From Pyropia yezoensis (taxonomy: Eukaryota; Rhodophyta; Bangiophyceae; Bangiales; Bangiaceae), in the NCBI GenBank assembly GCA_009829735.1, contig CM020619.1, positions 378,590 through 442,589 on the forward strand: 64,000 bases of DNA, read 5' to 3'. The notes under the pieces are model-generated. The model did no database searches. It was not told where the DNA came from and saw only the letters and a list, made by a program, of their open reading frames with translations. Both the position numbers and the translations under genes were made by a program. This document shows positions 21,295-32,300 of this stretch, one piece after another. Each line of letters opens with the position of its first letter. Position 1 is the first letter of the stretch.

Positions 21295-22310
21295 CGTGAT
21301 TGACGGCAGCGGCTGGTGAGCTTCACCAGTGACGGCTGACGTGCCCGCTGGCGGCGGATGTCGTTCTCTAACGGCGGCTATCGAGTCTGTCAGTCGGCGG
21401 GTGCGTCGAGTCTGTCAGTCGGCGGGTGCGCCCATGACCTCTCCAGTCGGGCCTCGCCGCGGCCGCCCGCAAGGTCCCACTCAAGGGAAGCGTGCACGCC
21501 GCTGGCGCTGCACCTGCTGTGCACGACGCACGGTTGGCGGGAGCCGGACCGACCGCCGCTGCCTCCCATTTGTAGCGTGATCGCATGGCTCGCCGGCGTT
21601 TCCAGACTGCGCCGGGCAAGTGCCGCTGGCGCATGGTGGGGCGCGACGCGCGGCGGCGGGCGACACGGGTGTCACGCGGCGTTCCTTTCCGCTACTGCGC
21701 ACAGGCCAATGAGGTGGAGGGTTTGCTCCAGGGGTGCAGCTGCTGCCGCGCGTGTGGAGACGACTCCACCACCGGAGACGATGCGGCTGGCGGCACCAAC
21801 GATACAGCAGACAAACGCAGTTCAACAGCACCTACCAAAAAAGAAAAAAGTACACGACGTGGGCCACACGGTGGCTGGCCACCAAAAAAAGAGAGAAAGT
21901 CAAGACACATGGAAAACGAGAGAAGGGAATAGGGCCCCTGCCCGTGGCCACCACGGTTCCAAACGGAGGCTGCCAGCTCCCATGCAAAGAACCGCGAAAG
22001 GCGCCACGAGGTGGGACGAGAGCGTGGGGGGGGCGGGGCACCGCTCACGCGTTTCACCCTCGGAAGCGACCCGGAAAAGGAGCCCGCGTATGGGCACCGC
22101 GAGGGCGGGGGGAACGCACAGCGCCCCGGCCTCACCACCCAGAGGCAGACGCGCACAGACCCCGTCCACACATTTACAACACTGCACTGGGGCGGACCCC
22201 AGCGCTCTCACCACGCACCGCTGGGTGGCGGCGGTAGGGTGGTTGGCCGTCACCGCCGGGTCGCTACTCTCAGCCCCGGCGCACACGCGCCGCCCCCACA
22301 CCAATGGCCC
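21295..22310. other. Intergenic region
   Basis: This lies between the Gly-rich gene (plus) and VDAC (minus), both ending here. Apart from the short tandem repeat listed separately, I see nothing in it; long frames on both strands are low-complexity shadows. Confidence 0.55.
21381..21430 (+). repeat. 25-bp tandem duplication
   Basis: Two exact adjacent copies of a 25-bp unit beginning TCGAGTCTGTCAGTCGGCGG. No function is apparent. Confidence 0.9.
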
Positions 22311-23779
22311 TTACTCCACCACCAGCGACAGGCCCAGCTTCGGGGGCCCCTTGGGCCCGTCCTTGAGCCCCACCCGAGAGGACAGCACCATCGTCGTCCC
22401 CGGCCGCACCTCGTGGATAAACGCGAGGGACATGGAGCCCAGCGAGTCGAGCTTCACCTTTGCCCACCCGCCACCAGGCAGCGCGGTCTTCGTCCCCGCC
22501 GTCACCACGCACTCCTTGGATGGCTGGTCATACGCAAACTGCGCGGCGACCGCAAAGCCCGGGCGGACCATGTGAGAGTAGGACACCACCGCAGCCGTTG
22601 CCTGGTTCAGCAGCGTGGCCGTCACCTCGCTCTCTCCCCCGTCGGCATAGGCCAGCGTGGCGTTGATGCCGGTCAGCCCCTTGGCCTCGGTCGCAAAGCT
22701 GGTCGTCGCGCCCAGCCGCCACCCCGCGTGCGCAATTACTGCCGACGCGTCAACGACGGGGGAGGTAGTGAGGGAGGACTGGAGGGTGACCGACACGCCC
22801 TTGTTGATAAACTCGGCGGTGGCCAGGCCAGAGATGGCGTCGTGTGCGAGGGCGGCCTTGAGCTTGAGCGCCAGGCCGTCCACACCAAGACGGTCGAGCG
22901 TCGTCTCGGCCGTGGCCTTGCCGCTGGTGAAGAGCTTGGTCGTCACGCTGTTGCCGCTAATTTTGGCCTTGATGGTCAGATCGCCATCCATGGCGTCATT
23001 CTTCGCAGACTGCACGCCAGTGGCAGTGTAGGTGACGCCGCTGGCGGTGGTGGTCTTCACCTGCAGCTTCCGGTCCGCAATGTAGTCATCGTTCAGCAGC
23101 TCTGTACGGTACCATCAGCGAGGCGGGCACAATCACGGAAAAGGACCAGACAGAACAGAGCGCACAGACAACAGGCACACGAGGGAGCGTGGAATCAAGA
23201 GGACGAGAACAAGAAGCAGACGGGCAAGAGGAGGTCAATATATGCGCAGAGTCACAATGGGACACAGCCAGTCCCGGGCAGGGCAGCCGCTGGATCAGAC
23301 GCACATCCAAACAGGGCAGCCAACTGACTCGAAGGGCGACAGAGTGGAACAGGTGACAGCATGGCAGGGGGATCGTTCACCAAAAGGGGAACGAGCTACG
23401 GAGCACGCCCATCGCAGTGCATAACCCACCGCCACACACCCCTGCCTGTGCGATCCAGTCACACTGGCCGCACACCATGGGGCAGTACACGAAGGGCAGT
23501 CCGCCGCGGACCCCATGCCCGCGCGACGACCCGCCAAGGATCGCCGCCCTGGGCGGGCGAAGGACAGCATCAGACACACAGCACAGCGGATCAAGTCTCA
23601 GCGCGCAGTAGACGGGGCGGCCGGAGGGCGGTCCCTAGCAAAAAAAATCCAGCTAACCAGCCTCTCCCCCATCGGCAGCCACTCGACAACCACCCCATCT
23701 CTCTGCCCCCCAAAATACAAGCAGCACCACGAAACCTACTCTTGGCAACCTTGCCCAGGTCCGCGTACAGAATCGGCAT
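22311..23779 (-). CDS. VDAC: Mitochondrial voltage-dependent anion channel (porin)
   Basis: Two exons: 23740-23779 (encodes MPILYADLGKVAK plus one base) and 22311-23101, with the intron at 23102-23739 (donor GTAGGT, acceptor TACAG). The spliced product is 276 residues, the usual VDAC length. The N-terminal helix (YADLGKVAKKLLNDDY) and the following LQVKTTTASG strand are typical of eukaryotic porins. Alternating strands continue to the end (KGLTGINATLAY, SHMVRPGFAVAAQFAY, GLSLVVE). The protein forms a 19-strand barrel in the outer mitochondrial membrane and passes ATP, ADP and other metabolites. An exon holding only the N-terminal helix is plausible because the acceptor phase restores Lys14 exactly. 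Confidence 0.92.
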
Positions 23780-25357
23780 GATGACAAGCAGTTGGAGAGG
23801 CGGGCGAGTGGCTGTAGAGCACTCGAGCGCGCGCAGAGACAGGCGGTCGGGGGGTCGGGATGGGGGAGGGCGATTATGGCGCGGGGCTGAGACAAGAAAG
23901 AGCGAGGGGGGGCGTCCGGCGGCGGTGCGTCTCGGCAGGGGGGAGCCAGGGCTTGGCCGTGGGCGTTGCCTCGCCGCGTCGAGAGGTGCTGTCGGCGGCG
24001 ACCAATGCCGGCTGCCCCCTCACCCAATCAGCAACAGCGGGCCCGTCGACGCGGGCGCTGCAAAAGGGGCGGCATCGTCTAGCCTTACACAACGTGGCCT
24101 TCGTGGGCCTACAGTCGGGAGGCTCTGACAACGCAGTTTAACAAGTACTGGGAAAAATCGTGACCATTCCAATTCTCCCATCAAAAATGTAGTCCACCAA
24201 AGGTAAGTCGTGTATCTGATTATCATAACTGCTTCCTCGAGTCAACTGGTTGTACTGGGTCGATCGCCCTCATGGGCACGATCATGACACGTGCACTCAG
24301 ATCCCTCCAATTCAGCAGATGAATGGGTAAATTCTTCGGAAAATGTTGGAGCCTCATATTCATTCTTTCCCGGTGAATGTGACGCACGGGTCTCACGCAC
24401 CGGACTGCCTCTCACACTCCGAGCGTGCACATCCGAAGCCCGCCCACCACGGTTCGTGCCTCCAAGAATGGCCGACAAAGCCGAAGCTCTTCGCTGGCCA
24501 TGAAGGGAGCTGTATGCACACAGAGCCCCCATGGGGGGCGGTCCCGCCGCTTGGACAACTTTGGGAGTCATCACGAAGGCCGTCATACCCAAGCCAGCGG
24601 GCCTGCGTGTACTCCCTCGCGCGCACTTTGTTGTCCACCCGTGGTGTGTGTGCCCCCTGCCGTTGGTTGCTGTCGGCTGCTGGGTACATGTGCTCGCGGC
24701 ATGTGCCAAGGAGGACGCCTCGCGGGGGGGTGCCCTGGCGCGCCTGCTGAGCAACGTCGAGGCGGTTGTTGGTATTGCAGTCGGTGGCTCCCAGTGGGGT
24801 GCGATACGAAGGGCGTCGAGATGGCCCTACGGGAAAAAAATGACTGCTTCTGCGGGCAGTTTTAACTTGATAAGCAGTCAATAGGACGGGATAGTCGGGT
24901 GGCCTGAGCTGATGATCGAGTCGTTTTACCTGAATGTCCAGGTATTTCGGCCTCTGAGAATGCCACAACCCAGCGATCCTATTGGCTGTCACACGAGCAG
25001 CGTGACATCTTCTTTTGGCGCATGCTCTCTTCAATATTGACGGGTTCTGGGTACTTTGGCTTGTACGGTACATCGACAACGTGACTTCTATTTACTCAAA
25101 CCTACTCACCGCCACCTACTTCACCCCCTCCTTCCTCCCCACCTCCTCTTCTCACCACCATGCCTGCACCAGCGCGGCCCTACCTCCCCCCCACCACACG
25201 CCCCCTATCCCCTCTCCGACGCCTTGAGCTGCGCCGCCGTCGCCGCCCAGCGAAAACCACTCCGCTTGCCCCCTCTCCCCCCTCACACCGCTGCGCACCT
25301 CCCCCCCAATCTCAGTCCTCCCTTACCTTCTCACTCCCGAGCCCGCACCAGGGCCGC
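23780..25357. other. Region between VDAC and the retroelement nest
   Basis: It holds the VDAC 5' side. 24130-25080 is less GC-rich and has no recognisable gene. From 25080 a C/T-rich tract leads to an ATG at 25160 preceded by CTCACCACC, the same style as host gene starts here, and LTR A begins 198 bp later; a host gene cut by the element is possible but not shown. Confidence 0.45.
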
Positions 25358-25720
25358 TGTAGCAATATAGTTGACCGTATTGTGACCCGAAGATTAGGGG
25401 GGCTACTTCTAACCCTTGACTTTCAATTTGAGAGTCCGTACTGGTCACGGTATCTATAAGTTACGTATGACCAGAGGGACTTGCATCTTGGGGTGGAGGG
25501 TAGTTAGTAGTGTCTCCGAGGGTTCATAACGAGGGGGCCGGCGGCGAATCCACCGCCGGCCAAGGTAGAACAACAAACCCCCCCCATTTGGGCTCCCATC
25601 TTGGTCCCGTGGCTTGCGCTCCAAGGACAGCAACCTTGGCCTCCCGGTGACGTTGGTGACGATCGCCCTTGGTGAGTGTTTCCTGAGAGTGGACGTGCAG
25701 CGGATACCTATTGTGCTACA
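25358..25720 (+). repeat. LTR A of a truncated Ty3/gypsy element (363 bp)
   Basis: The repeat starts TGTAGCA and ends TGCTACA, a perfect 7-bp terminal inverted repeat. Near-identical copies lie at 26534-26895 and 47411-47773. This copy is the most diverged of the three. It is followed by TTGGTGGAGCAGCAGGGG, the primer-binding site. Confidence 0.92.
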
Positions 25721-25945
25721 TTGGTGGAGCAGCAGGGGACGGGTTTCCGTCACCCTGGTGGTGACGCCGTCTTCGGCCCTGGCACACGGATAGGGATCCA
25801 GTCCGTTTCTTGTACTCGTGGTGCTGCGATCTGTTTGATTGTATTGAGTGGTTGCGTTTGACTTCGATCTAGTGTTACCCTCCCCCAACTACCCCCTCGC
25901 TCTCTTATTCGTGGTGACGGTTACGTCGGTTGACTGATTGTGACT

Positions 25946-26533
25946 ATGTCTACCCAAAAGACGGGGAACGTTCAAGATGACGGATCGGCGTCGACGCCGA
26001 CCCCGGAGCTGAACCCGGGAACGGGGATCGGTAACCCGATCGACAACATTGAGACGCCGATGCTCTCCGGTGCCGGATCGACGTTTGGTACGGCACGGAC
26101 GGCCGGGGGCGGCGGACCGCCGCAACTGTCCTCTGCTGACCTCACGCCGCCGCCACCTTCACCAGGGGACTCCCTGATGGCATCATTGGCTCGCATCGAG
26201 GCCCGGTTCACCGGGCTCGACGCCCGTCAAGAGCGTACGGAAGACGCGATGGCTGTGCTGATGTCAGCACGCCATACGACGGTACCCCGTCGGGTCCCTC
26301 CCACACCGGTACGGTTCGAACCGGCCGGACTACTTTCGGAGTCCACCAGGGTCAACCCCGGTGTTGATACTTCTGGACAACCCCCGGACACGGCGGGTTA
26401 TGGATCCGACTCGTCGGCTGAGCTGGAACGTAGCCATACGGAGCGCTACGCTCGGAGCACCCAGAGCGGGCTCCGGGGACATGATCCGGCGGATACTTAC
26501 GCCGGAACAGAGTCGGCGATGGGGGGAAGCGGT
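25946..26533 (+). pseudogene. Truncated gag of the first Ty3/gypsy copy
   Basis: The frame starts ATG at 25946 (MSTQKTGNVQDDG) and closely follows the first 196 or so residues of the intact gag at 27121. It is then cut at AMGGSG by LTR B, into which the frame runs for 18 more codons. It lacks the rest of gag including the zinc knuckle, so it is not functional. Confidence 0.9.
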
Positions 26534-26895
26534 TGTAGCAATATGGTTGGCCGTATTGTAACCCTAATATTAGGGGGCTACTTCTAACCCTTGACTTTCA
26601 ATTTGGTAGTTCGTACTGGTCACGGTATCTATAAGTTACGTATGACCAGAGGGACTTGCATCTTGGGGTGGAGGGTAGTTAGTAGTGTCTCCGAGGGTTT
26701 GTAACGTGGGGGCCGGTGGCGAATCCACCGCCGGCCAAGGTAGAACAACAAACCCCTCCCATTTGGGCTCCCATCTTGGTCCCGTGGCTTGCGCTCCAAG
26801 GACAGCAACCTTGGCCTCCCGGTGACGTTGGTGACGATCGCCCTTGGTGAGTGTTTCCTGAGAGTGGACGTGCAGCGGATACCTATTGTGCTACA
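26534..26895 (+). repeat. LTR B, 5' LTR of element 1
   Basis: It runs from TGTAGCA to TGCTACA and is 362 bp long. It interrupts the gag start of the preceding truncated copy and is followed after one base by the primer-binding site. Confidence 0.92.
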
Positions 26896-26896
26896 T

Positions 26897-26914
26897 TGGT
26901 GGAGCAGCAGGGGA
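26897..26914 (+). other. Primer-binding site of element 1
   Basis: TGGTGGAGCAGCAGGGGA lies one base after the 5' LTR and starts with TGG, as expected for pairing with a tRNA ending in CCA. The same 18 bases follow LTR A and the 5' LTR of element 2. Confidence 0.85.
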
Positions 26915-27120
26915 CGGGTTTCCGTCACCCTGGTGGTGACGCCGTCTTCGGCCCTGGCACAGGGATAGGGATCCGGTCCTTTTCTTGTACTCGTGGTGTT
27001 GCGACCTGATCGATTGTGTTGAGTTTTTACCTTTGACTGTGATCTACTGTTACTCTCCCCAATCTACCCCCTCGCTCTCTTATTCGTGGTGATTGTTACG
27101 TCGGTTGACTGATTGTGACT

Positions 27121-29304
27121 ATGTCTACCCAAGAGACGGGGAACGTTCAAGATGACGGATCGGCGTCGACGCCGACTCCGGAGGTGACTACGGGAACCGG
27201 GATCGGGAACCCGATCGACAACATTGAGACGCCAATGCTTTCCGGTGCCGGATCGACGTTTGGCACGGCTCGGACGGCCGGAGGCGGGGGCCCGCCTCAA
27301 CTGTCATCGACCGACCTCACTCCGCCGCCTCCTTCACCAGGGGATTCCCTGATGGCATCATTGGCCCGCATCGAGGCCCGGTTTTCCGGACTCGACGCTC
27401 GTCAAGAGAGGACGGAGGACGCAATGGCCGTGTTGATGTCAACACGCCACACGACGGGACCCCGTCGTGTTCCTCCCACACCGGTACGGTTTGAACCGGC
27501 CGGACTACTTTCGGAGGCCACCAGGGTCAACCCCGGTGTTGCTACTCCTGGACAACCCCCGGACACAGCGGGGTATGGATCCGACTCGTCGGCGGAGTTG
27601 GAACGTAGCCACACGGAGCGATACGCTCGGAGCACCCGAAGCGGACTCCGCGGACACGACCCGGCGGATACTTACGCCGGTGGAGAGTCGGTTATTGGGG
27701 GAGGGGGTACCCTCTCACAGTACCCCCACGACGAAGGAGGCCAGGAAACTCGGGTTCCCGAGGTGCCGACGCCTGAAGTACCATCTTCAGTGGTGGAAGC
27801 TATGACCGCGCAGGTAACTGCGAGCCTACTGAAGCGGATGGAGTCCGATGAGTTTGCTCACCAACTGGCTAAGCGACTGGATACCCAGGACGCTGACACG
27901 GAGATCGTTAACGAGGTCTTCCGGTCGGTTCTTACTCCGGAACGTTATCGTTTGGAGGACCGCTCTACCACCGTATCGGAATCGATGCGTAATACGTCGC
28001 ACCGAGCGATTCGCTCTATGCAGACCCTTATGAAGGGAGTCCCTATGTTCGGGGGCCCCAACGGACGCCCGTTGACAGTCATCGGCTTCTTGACTAGCTT
28101 CAAGGCAGCCGCGGACAAGGCCCTCGTTAATGAGGGGCTGGCGCTGGAGATCCTCCCGTTCTTTGTTGATGAACGGGTGCGAGGCATTCTTCGCCAGGCA
28201 TCCCCGATGCCGGGAATGAGGGTCGCGGCCACCCCCATGGATTACCGTGGGATTCTCAAGGAGCTGCTGAGCAGTTACCTCAGCGAGGACAAGTGCGAGG
28301 ACCACTACCGGGCCCTGCGCACTGCCACCGCCCAGAGCTGGGAGGATGAAGAGATGTTTGGACGCCGGATCCAAGAGCTCGACTACGAGCTGGGGAAGCT
28401 CCTCAAAGAAGGGGAGCTACGGGCCATCCTGTTCGCAGGAGTACCCAACTACGTGCGGATATCCGCTCGGGGAGCCAATACGGCCCGGACGAACTTCAGT
28501 CGACTGATGCATATGTGCAAGTCCCTAGGGGACGCCTACCGGGTTCTACACCCGGAATGTGCCTTGGCCCCGAAGCCCAAGGGTGAGGGAGGCAAGCCCA
28601 GTCTTACCCCGGTACCGAGGCAAGAGAAGGTGGAACGTAAGGCCGCACCAGTACTGGTGGCGACCGAACATACCCCTACGGGCGAGGATGAACCTCTAGT
28701 TGACCAACAGGGCCACCTGTTGCTACCGGCGACGCCGGTGATTGATGAGCACGGTACGGTAGCGTACATTGCTCCGGCGGGGACCCAGTTCCAGGTCAGC
28801 GAGGGCACGGGACGTCGCGTCCCGTACGTACGGACTATGGGGTACTCCCCGGTGACGGGTAACCCTCACCAACCCTTGCCAACATGGGCAGTGCGCACGG
28901 AGGCACCCCCGCAGATTGCGGGCCGACCCAACCGGTTGGGGGAGTCCATGTTCCGGTTGACCCAAGGACCCAAGGCCTACCAGGGAGCAGGCACTCGGGC
29001 GCCCGAGGGAGGCAACCGCAGCTACGGGGCTACCCCGATGCGAACTCAAGGGGGGACCGGCACGTCCGGATGTATGTTGTGTGGGGATCCCCAACACTGG
29101 GTGTCTTCCTGCCCACTCATCCCCGAGGAGTCTCGGCGGGCAGCGGCGCAACGCAAGGCATCCACCGGGGGGTATCCCGCCAGAGCACCCGGACCCGCAC
29201 CGGGTAGGCAGCCAGCTCCAGGTGGAGTACTGGCCGTCGAGGAGGCACCTCCTCAGCCGGATGTCCCGGCGGACAGCACCCTACCAAGGGCGGGAAACGA
29301 GTAA
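27121..29304 (+). CDS. Gag polyprotein of element 1
   Basis: The protein has 727 residues from the ATG at 27121. An N-terminal Gly/Thr/Pro-rich part is followed by a helical capsid-like region (about 270-460) containing SYLSEDKCEDHYRAL and FGRRIQELDYELGKLL. A CCHC zinc knuckle follows (CMLCGDPQHWVSSC, spacing 2-4-4) near residue 650. The C-terminus is Pro-rich and ends GNE, as does the gag of element 2. Gag packages the element RNA in virus-like particles. The pol frame starts 8 bases after the stop, so pol expression needs re-initiation or recoding. Confidence 0.88.
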   Translation: MSTQETGNVQDDGSASTPTPEVTTGTGIGNPIDNIETPMLSGAGSTFGTARTAGGGGPPQLSSTDLTPPPPSPGDSLMASLARIEARFSGLDARQERTEDAMAVLMSTRHTTGPRRVPPTPVRFEPAGLLSEATRVNPGVATPGQPPDTAGYGSDSSAELERSHTERYARSTRSGLRGHDPADTYAGGESVIGGGGTLSQYPHDEGGQETRVPEVPTPEVPSSVVEAMTAQVTASLLKRMESDEFAHQLAKRLDTQDADTEIVNEVFRSVLTPERYRLEDRSTTVSESMRNTSHRAIRSMQTLMKGVPMFGGPNGRPLTVIGFLTSFKAAADKALVNEGLALEILPFFVDERVRGILRQASPMPGMRVAATPMDYRGILKELLSSYLSEDKCEDHYRALRTATAQSWEDEEMFGRRIQELDYELGKLLKEGELRAILFAGVPNYVRISARGANTARTNFSRLMHMCKSLGDAYRVLHPECALAPKPKGEGGKPSLTPVPRQEKVERKAAPVLVATEHTPTGEDEPLVDQQGHLLLPATPVIDEHGTVAYIAPAGTQFQVSEGTGRRVPYVRTMGYSPVTGNPHQPLPTWAVRTEAPPQIAGRPNRLGESMFRLTQGPKAYQGAGTRAPEGGNRSYGATPMRTQGGTGTSGCMLCGDPQHWVSSCPLIPEESRRAAAQRKASTGGYPARAPGPAPGRQPAPGGVLAVEEAPPQPDVPADSTLPRAGNE

Positions 29305-29312
29305 GAGGAAGG

Positions 29313-32300
29313 ATGACCGGGGGGCGTTGGGGTAACCCAAGCAAGCCACCCCGGAGTACCGCGGAAAAAGCCCCACGGAGAGCGCGGTTGATCCGACGCC
29401 GCATCAACCCCCGGGTACACCTTCCGGCCCCGACGATACGGCGTCAGGGGATTGATGACCAACCTCCAAGGTTGGGAGGAGAGGACGGGAAGCCCCGTCA
29501 CGTGGAACCAGACAAGGGCCCTGTTCAGGATGCCCGAGCTACACCGGATATCGGTGTAGGCCACGTACTGTTCACCTTGGAGAACTTGAAGGTATCAGCT
29601 ACACTGGGGGTTGACCCCCAGTCGACACGATCGTACTACCCTGTACTGGATACAGGGGCTGGACCCAGCCTTATCCGGAAGGACACCCTCCCGGACAAGT
29701 GGCTTCCGCGAGTCAGAGTGACTCGGGGACCCACCATCAAGGACGCTAATGGTCGCCTCATTCGTACGACCGCAGCGATGTCGCTGCAGGTTACCATCGG
29801 GGAACTCACCACGGAAGTCGACTTCCTGGTGTGTGAGACCCTATCGGTGCCCTGCATATTGGGATGCACCTTCATCAACGTTCACGTTGATGCAATCCGG
29901 CCGGGCCGGAGGACCGTCGAGCTGCAAGAGGCCGACGGGACGAAGCGAGGACATACGGCTATCGTCAGGGACCTGACGCTACAAGGGAGCCACGTTAACA
30001 TGGCTGAGGTGTACGCAAGCGTCGAGCCGAAGACACTTCGGTTGGCCAAGCGAACTCGCTTTGAGCCGTTGTCGGAGACAGTCCTCCCGGTTAACTGTGA
30101 CCTCGCAGGCATCTGCAGAGTCAAATCCAACCTGCGGACGTACAAGCGCCATGGGTTGACCATGGCCAACGGTCTCATAGACCTCCCAGCAGGAGGGTCG
30201 TCCCTCCTAGTGATGGCGAACTATCGCCGTAAGGCAGTCACCCTCCCGAAGGGAACTATCCTCGGGATTGCCGAGCTCTACGAAGGAGATATCCTTACCC
30301 CTGACAAGGAAGGTCAAGTGGAACCACTTGAGGTACTGGCGGTCGCCGAGACCACCGAGCGGCAGCAACCCGATGACCGGAAGCCTAACCCATCGACAGA
30401 CCCGGCGGACATTCCGCCAAAGGACCAAGAAGCCTTGAAGGCACTGGCCGAGGCTGACCTCGACCACCTTCCCCCTTCGGTAGCTGAAGGGATACGACGG
30501 ATGCTAAGAAAGCATGACGTCATGTGGACCGGCGGGGCGCTGGGTACCATTGGGGCAACCCAACACCGTATAGACCTGGTACCAGGTGCTCGACCAGCGC
30601 GGTCGCAACCGCATCGCGCGGGACTTATGCAACGAGAGATCGTTGATGGAGAAGTGAAGAGGATGAGCGAAGCTAAGGTGATCCGACCTTCGATGTCGGA
30701 GTGGGGCGCCCCAGTCGTTATCGTACCGAAGAAGGATCAAACCCCTCGGTTCTGCATCGACTATCGACGCCTCAACGTGGTTACCAAGAAAGACTCATAC
30801 CCTTTACCAAGGATGGACGAGTGCATCGACTCGCTGGGGGAGGCCACAGTGTTTACCACTATCGACTGCAATGCCGGGTACTGGCAGATCCCAGTTGCGG
30901 GAGAGGATATCCCCAAGACGGCGTTCGTCTGTCACAGTGGCGTGTACGAGTTCCTAAGGATGCCCTTCGGATTGTCCAACGCCCCCGCCACATTCCAGCG
31001 GGCCATCGACATTATATTGTCGGGAGTCAAGTGGCGTAACTGCCTGGTGTATTTGGACGACGTCATCGTCTTCTTGCGTAACATGGATGACCATGTGCAA
31101 CATGTCGACGAGGTACTCACCCTCTTGCGGAACGCCGGGGTAACCCTGCGCCTCAAGAAGTGCGCCGTCTTTCAGCAGACCGTCGAGTATCTGGGTCACC
31201 AGATCACACCAGGTAAACTGGGAGTGCTCGAAGCTAATACCCGGGCCCTCCGGGATGCGCGATACACAACCACTCAGACACAGCTGAAAAGGTTTCTGGG
31301 GATGTGCAACGTATACCGACGGTTCGTCAAGGACTTCGCTCGTATAGCCAAACCGTTAACGGTTCTGACGAGCAGCGCCTTGCCAAAGGTACTCCAACCT
31401 CCCTCGCCCAGCGAGGGAGAGGCATTCGAGCTGCTCAAGCAAGCTCTGCTAGCCCCACCCGTGCTTGCGTTGCCGCATAAACGCGGGACCTTCGTCATCG
31501 ACGTCGATGCCTGCGATACCCAGGTGGGATGCACCCTGTTACAAGGTGAGACCATCATCGGTACCGATAATGCTATCCCGGACCTACATCCGGTAGGGTA
31601 CTTCAGCCGGACACTCAACCCGGCTGAGCGTAACTATAGTGCCACCGAGCGCGAGTGCCTCGGAGTCATATGGGCAGTGCAACTGCTCCGGCCATACCTG
31701 GAAGGTTCCAGGTTCATCGTGAGGTCCGACCACGAACCGTTACGATGGCTCCTCAACCTTGGTGACAAGGATTCCGACAGCCACGGTCGGCTAGCCCGGT
31801 GGAGGCTGAAGATGGCCGAGCATGACTACCGGACCATATATAAGGCCGGCTCTACCCATCATCTGGGAGACGCACTGTCGCGACTCGACACACCGAGCGG
31901 GGATACCCGACCGGTGGACGAGGACATCCCGGTTGTACCGGTTTGCATGGTGGGTAATGCTACCCAAGGTATGGTTGACCATACCATGGCACACCTTGCG
32001 TGCCCATTGACCCTCGCGGACTTCCGCGAGGCACAGGCCAATGACGACGACTGTAAACGCCATCGTGCCAACCTCCTGGCCGGCACGGCCGGCATCTTCT
32101 CCGAGAATGAGGACGGCCTCATATACCGGCGGGCACCCGCCGATGGACGACATCAGGTCGTGGTTCCCGTGTCCTTACGGCAAGCCGTCATGGAACGAGA
32201 ACACGAGAGCCCCACCGCCGGACACCCGGGGGGTTCGCGCATGTTCGCAGCAATGCGAAGGTTCTTCTACTGGCCAGCTATGGCCGTCGACGTAATCGAC

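Noticed and set aside
24393-25079. 228-codon minus-strand frame
   Set aside because: No domain, no gene-like start context, and overlapping frames of similar length on the other strand.
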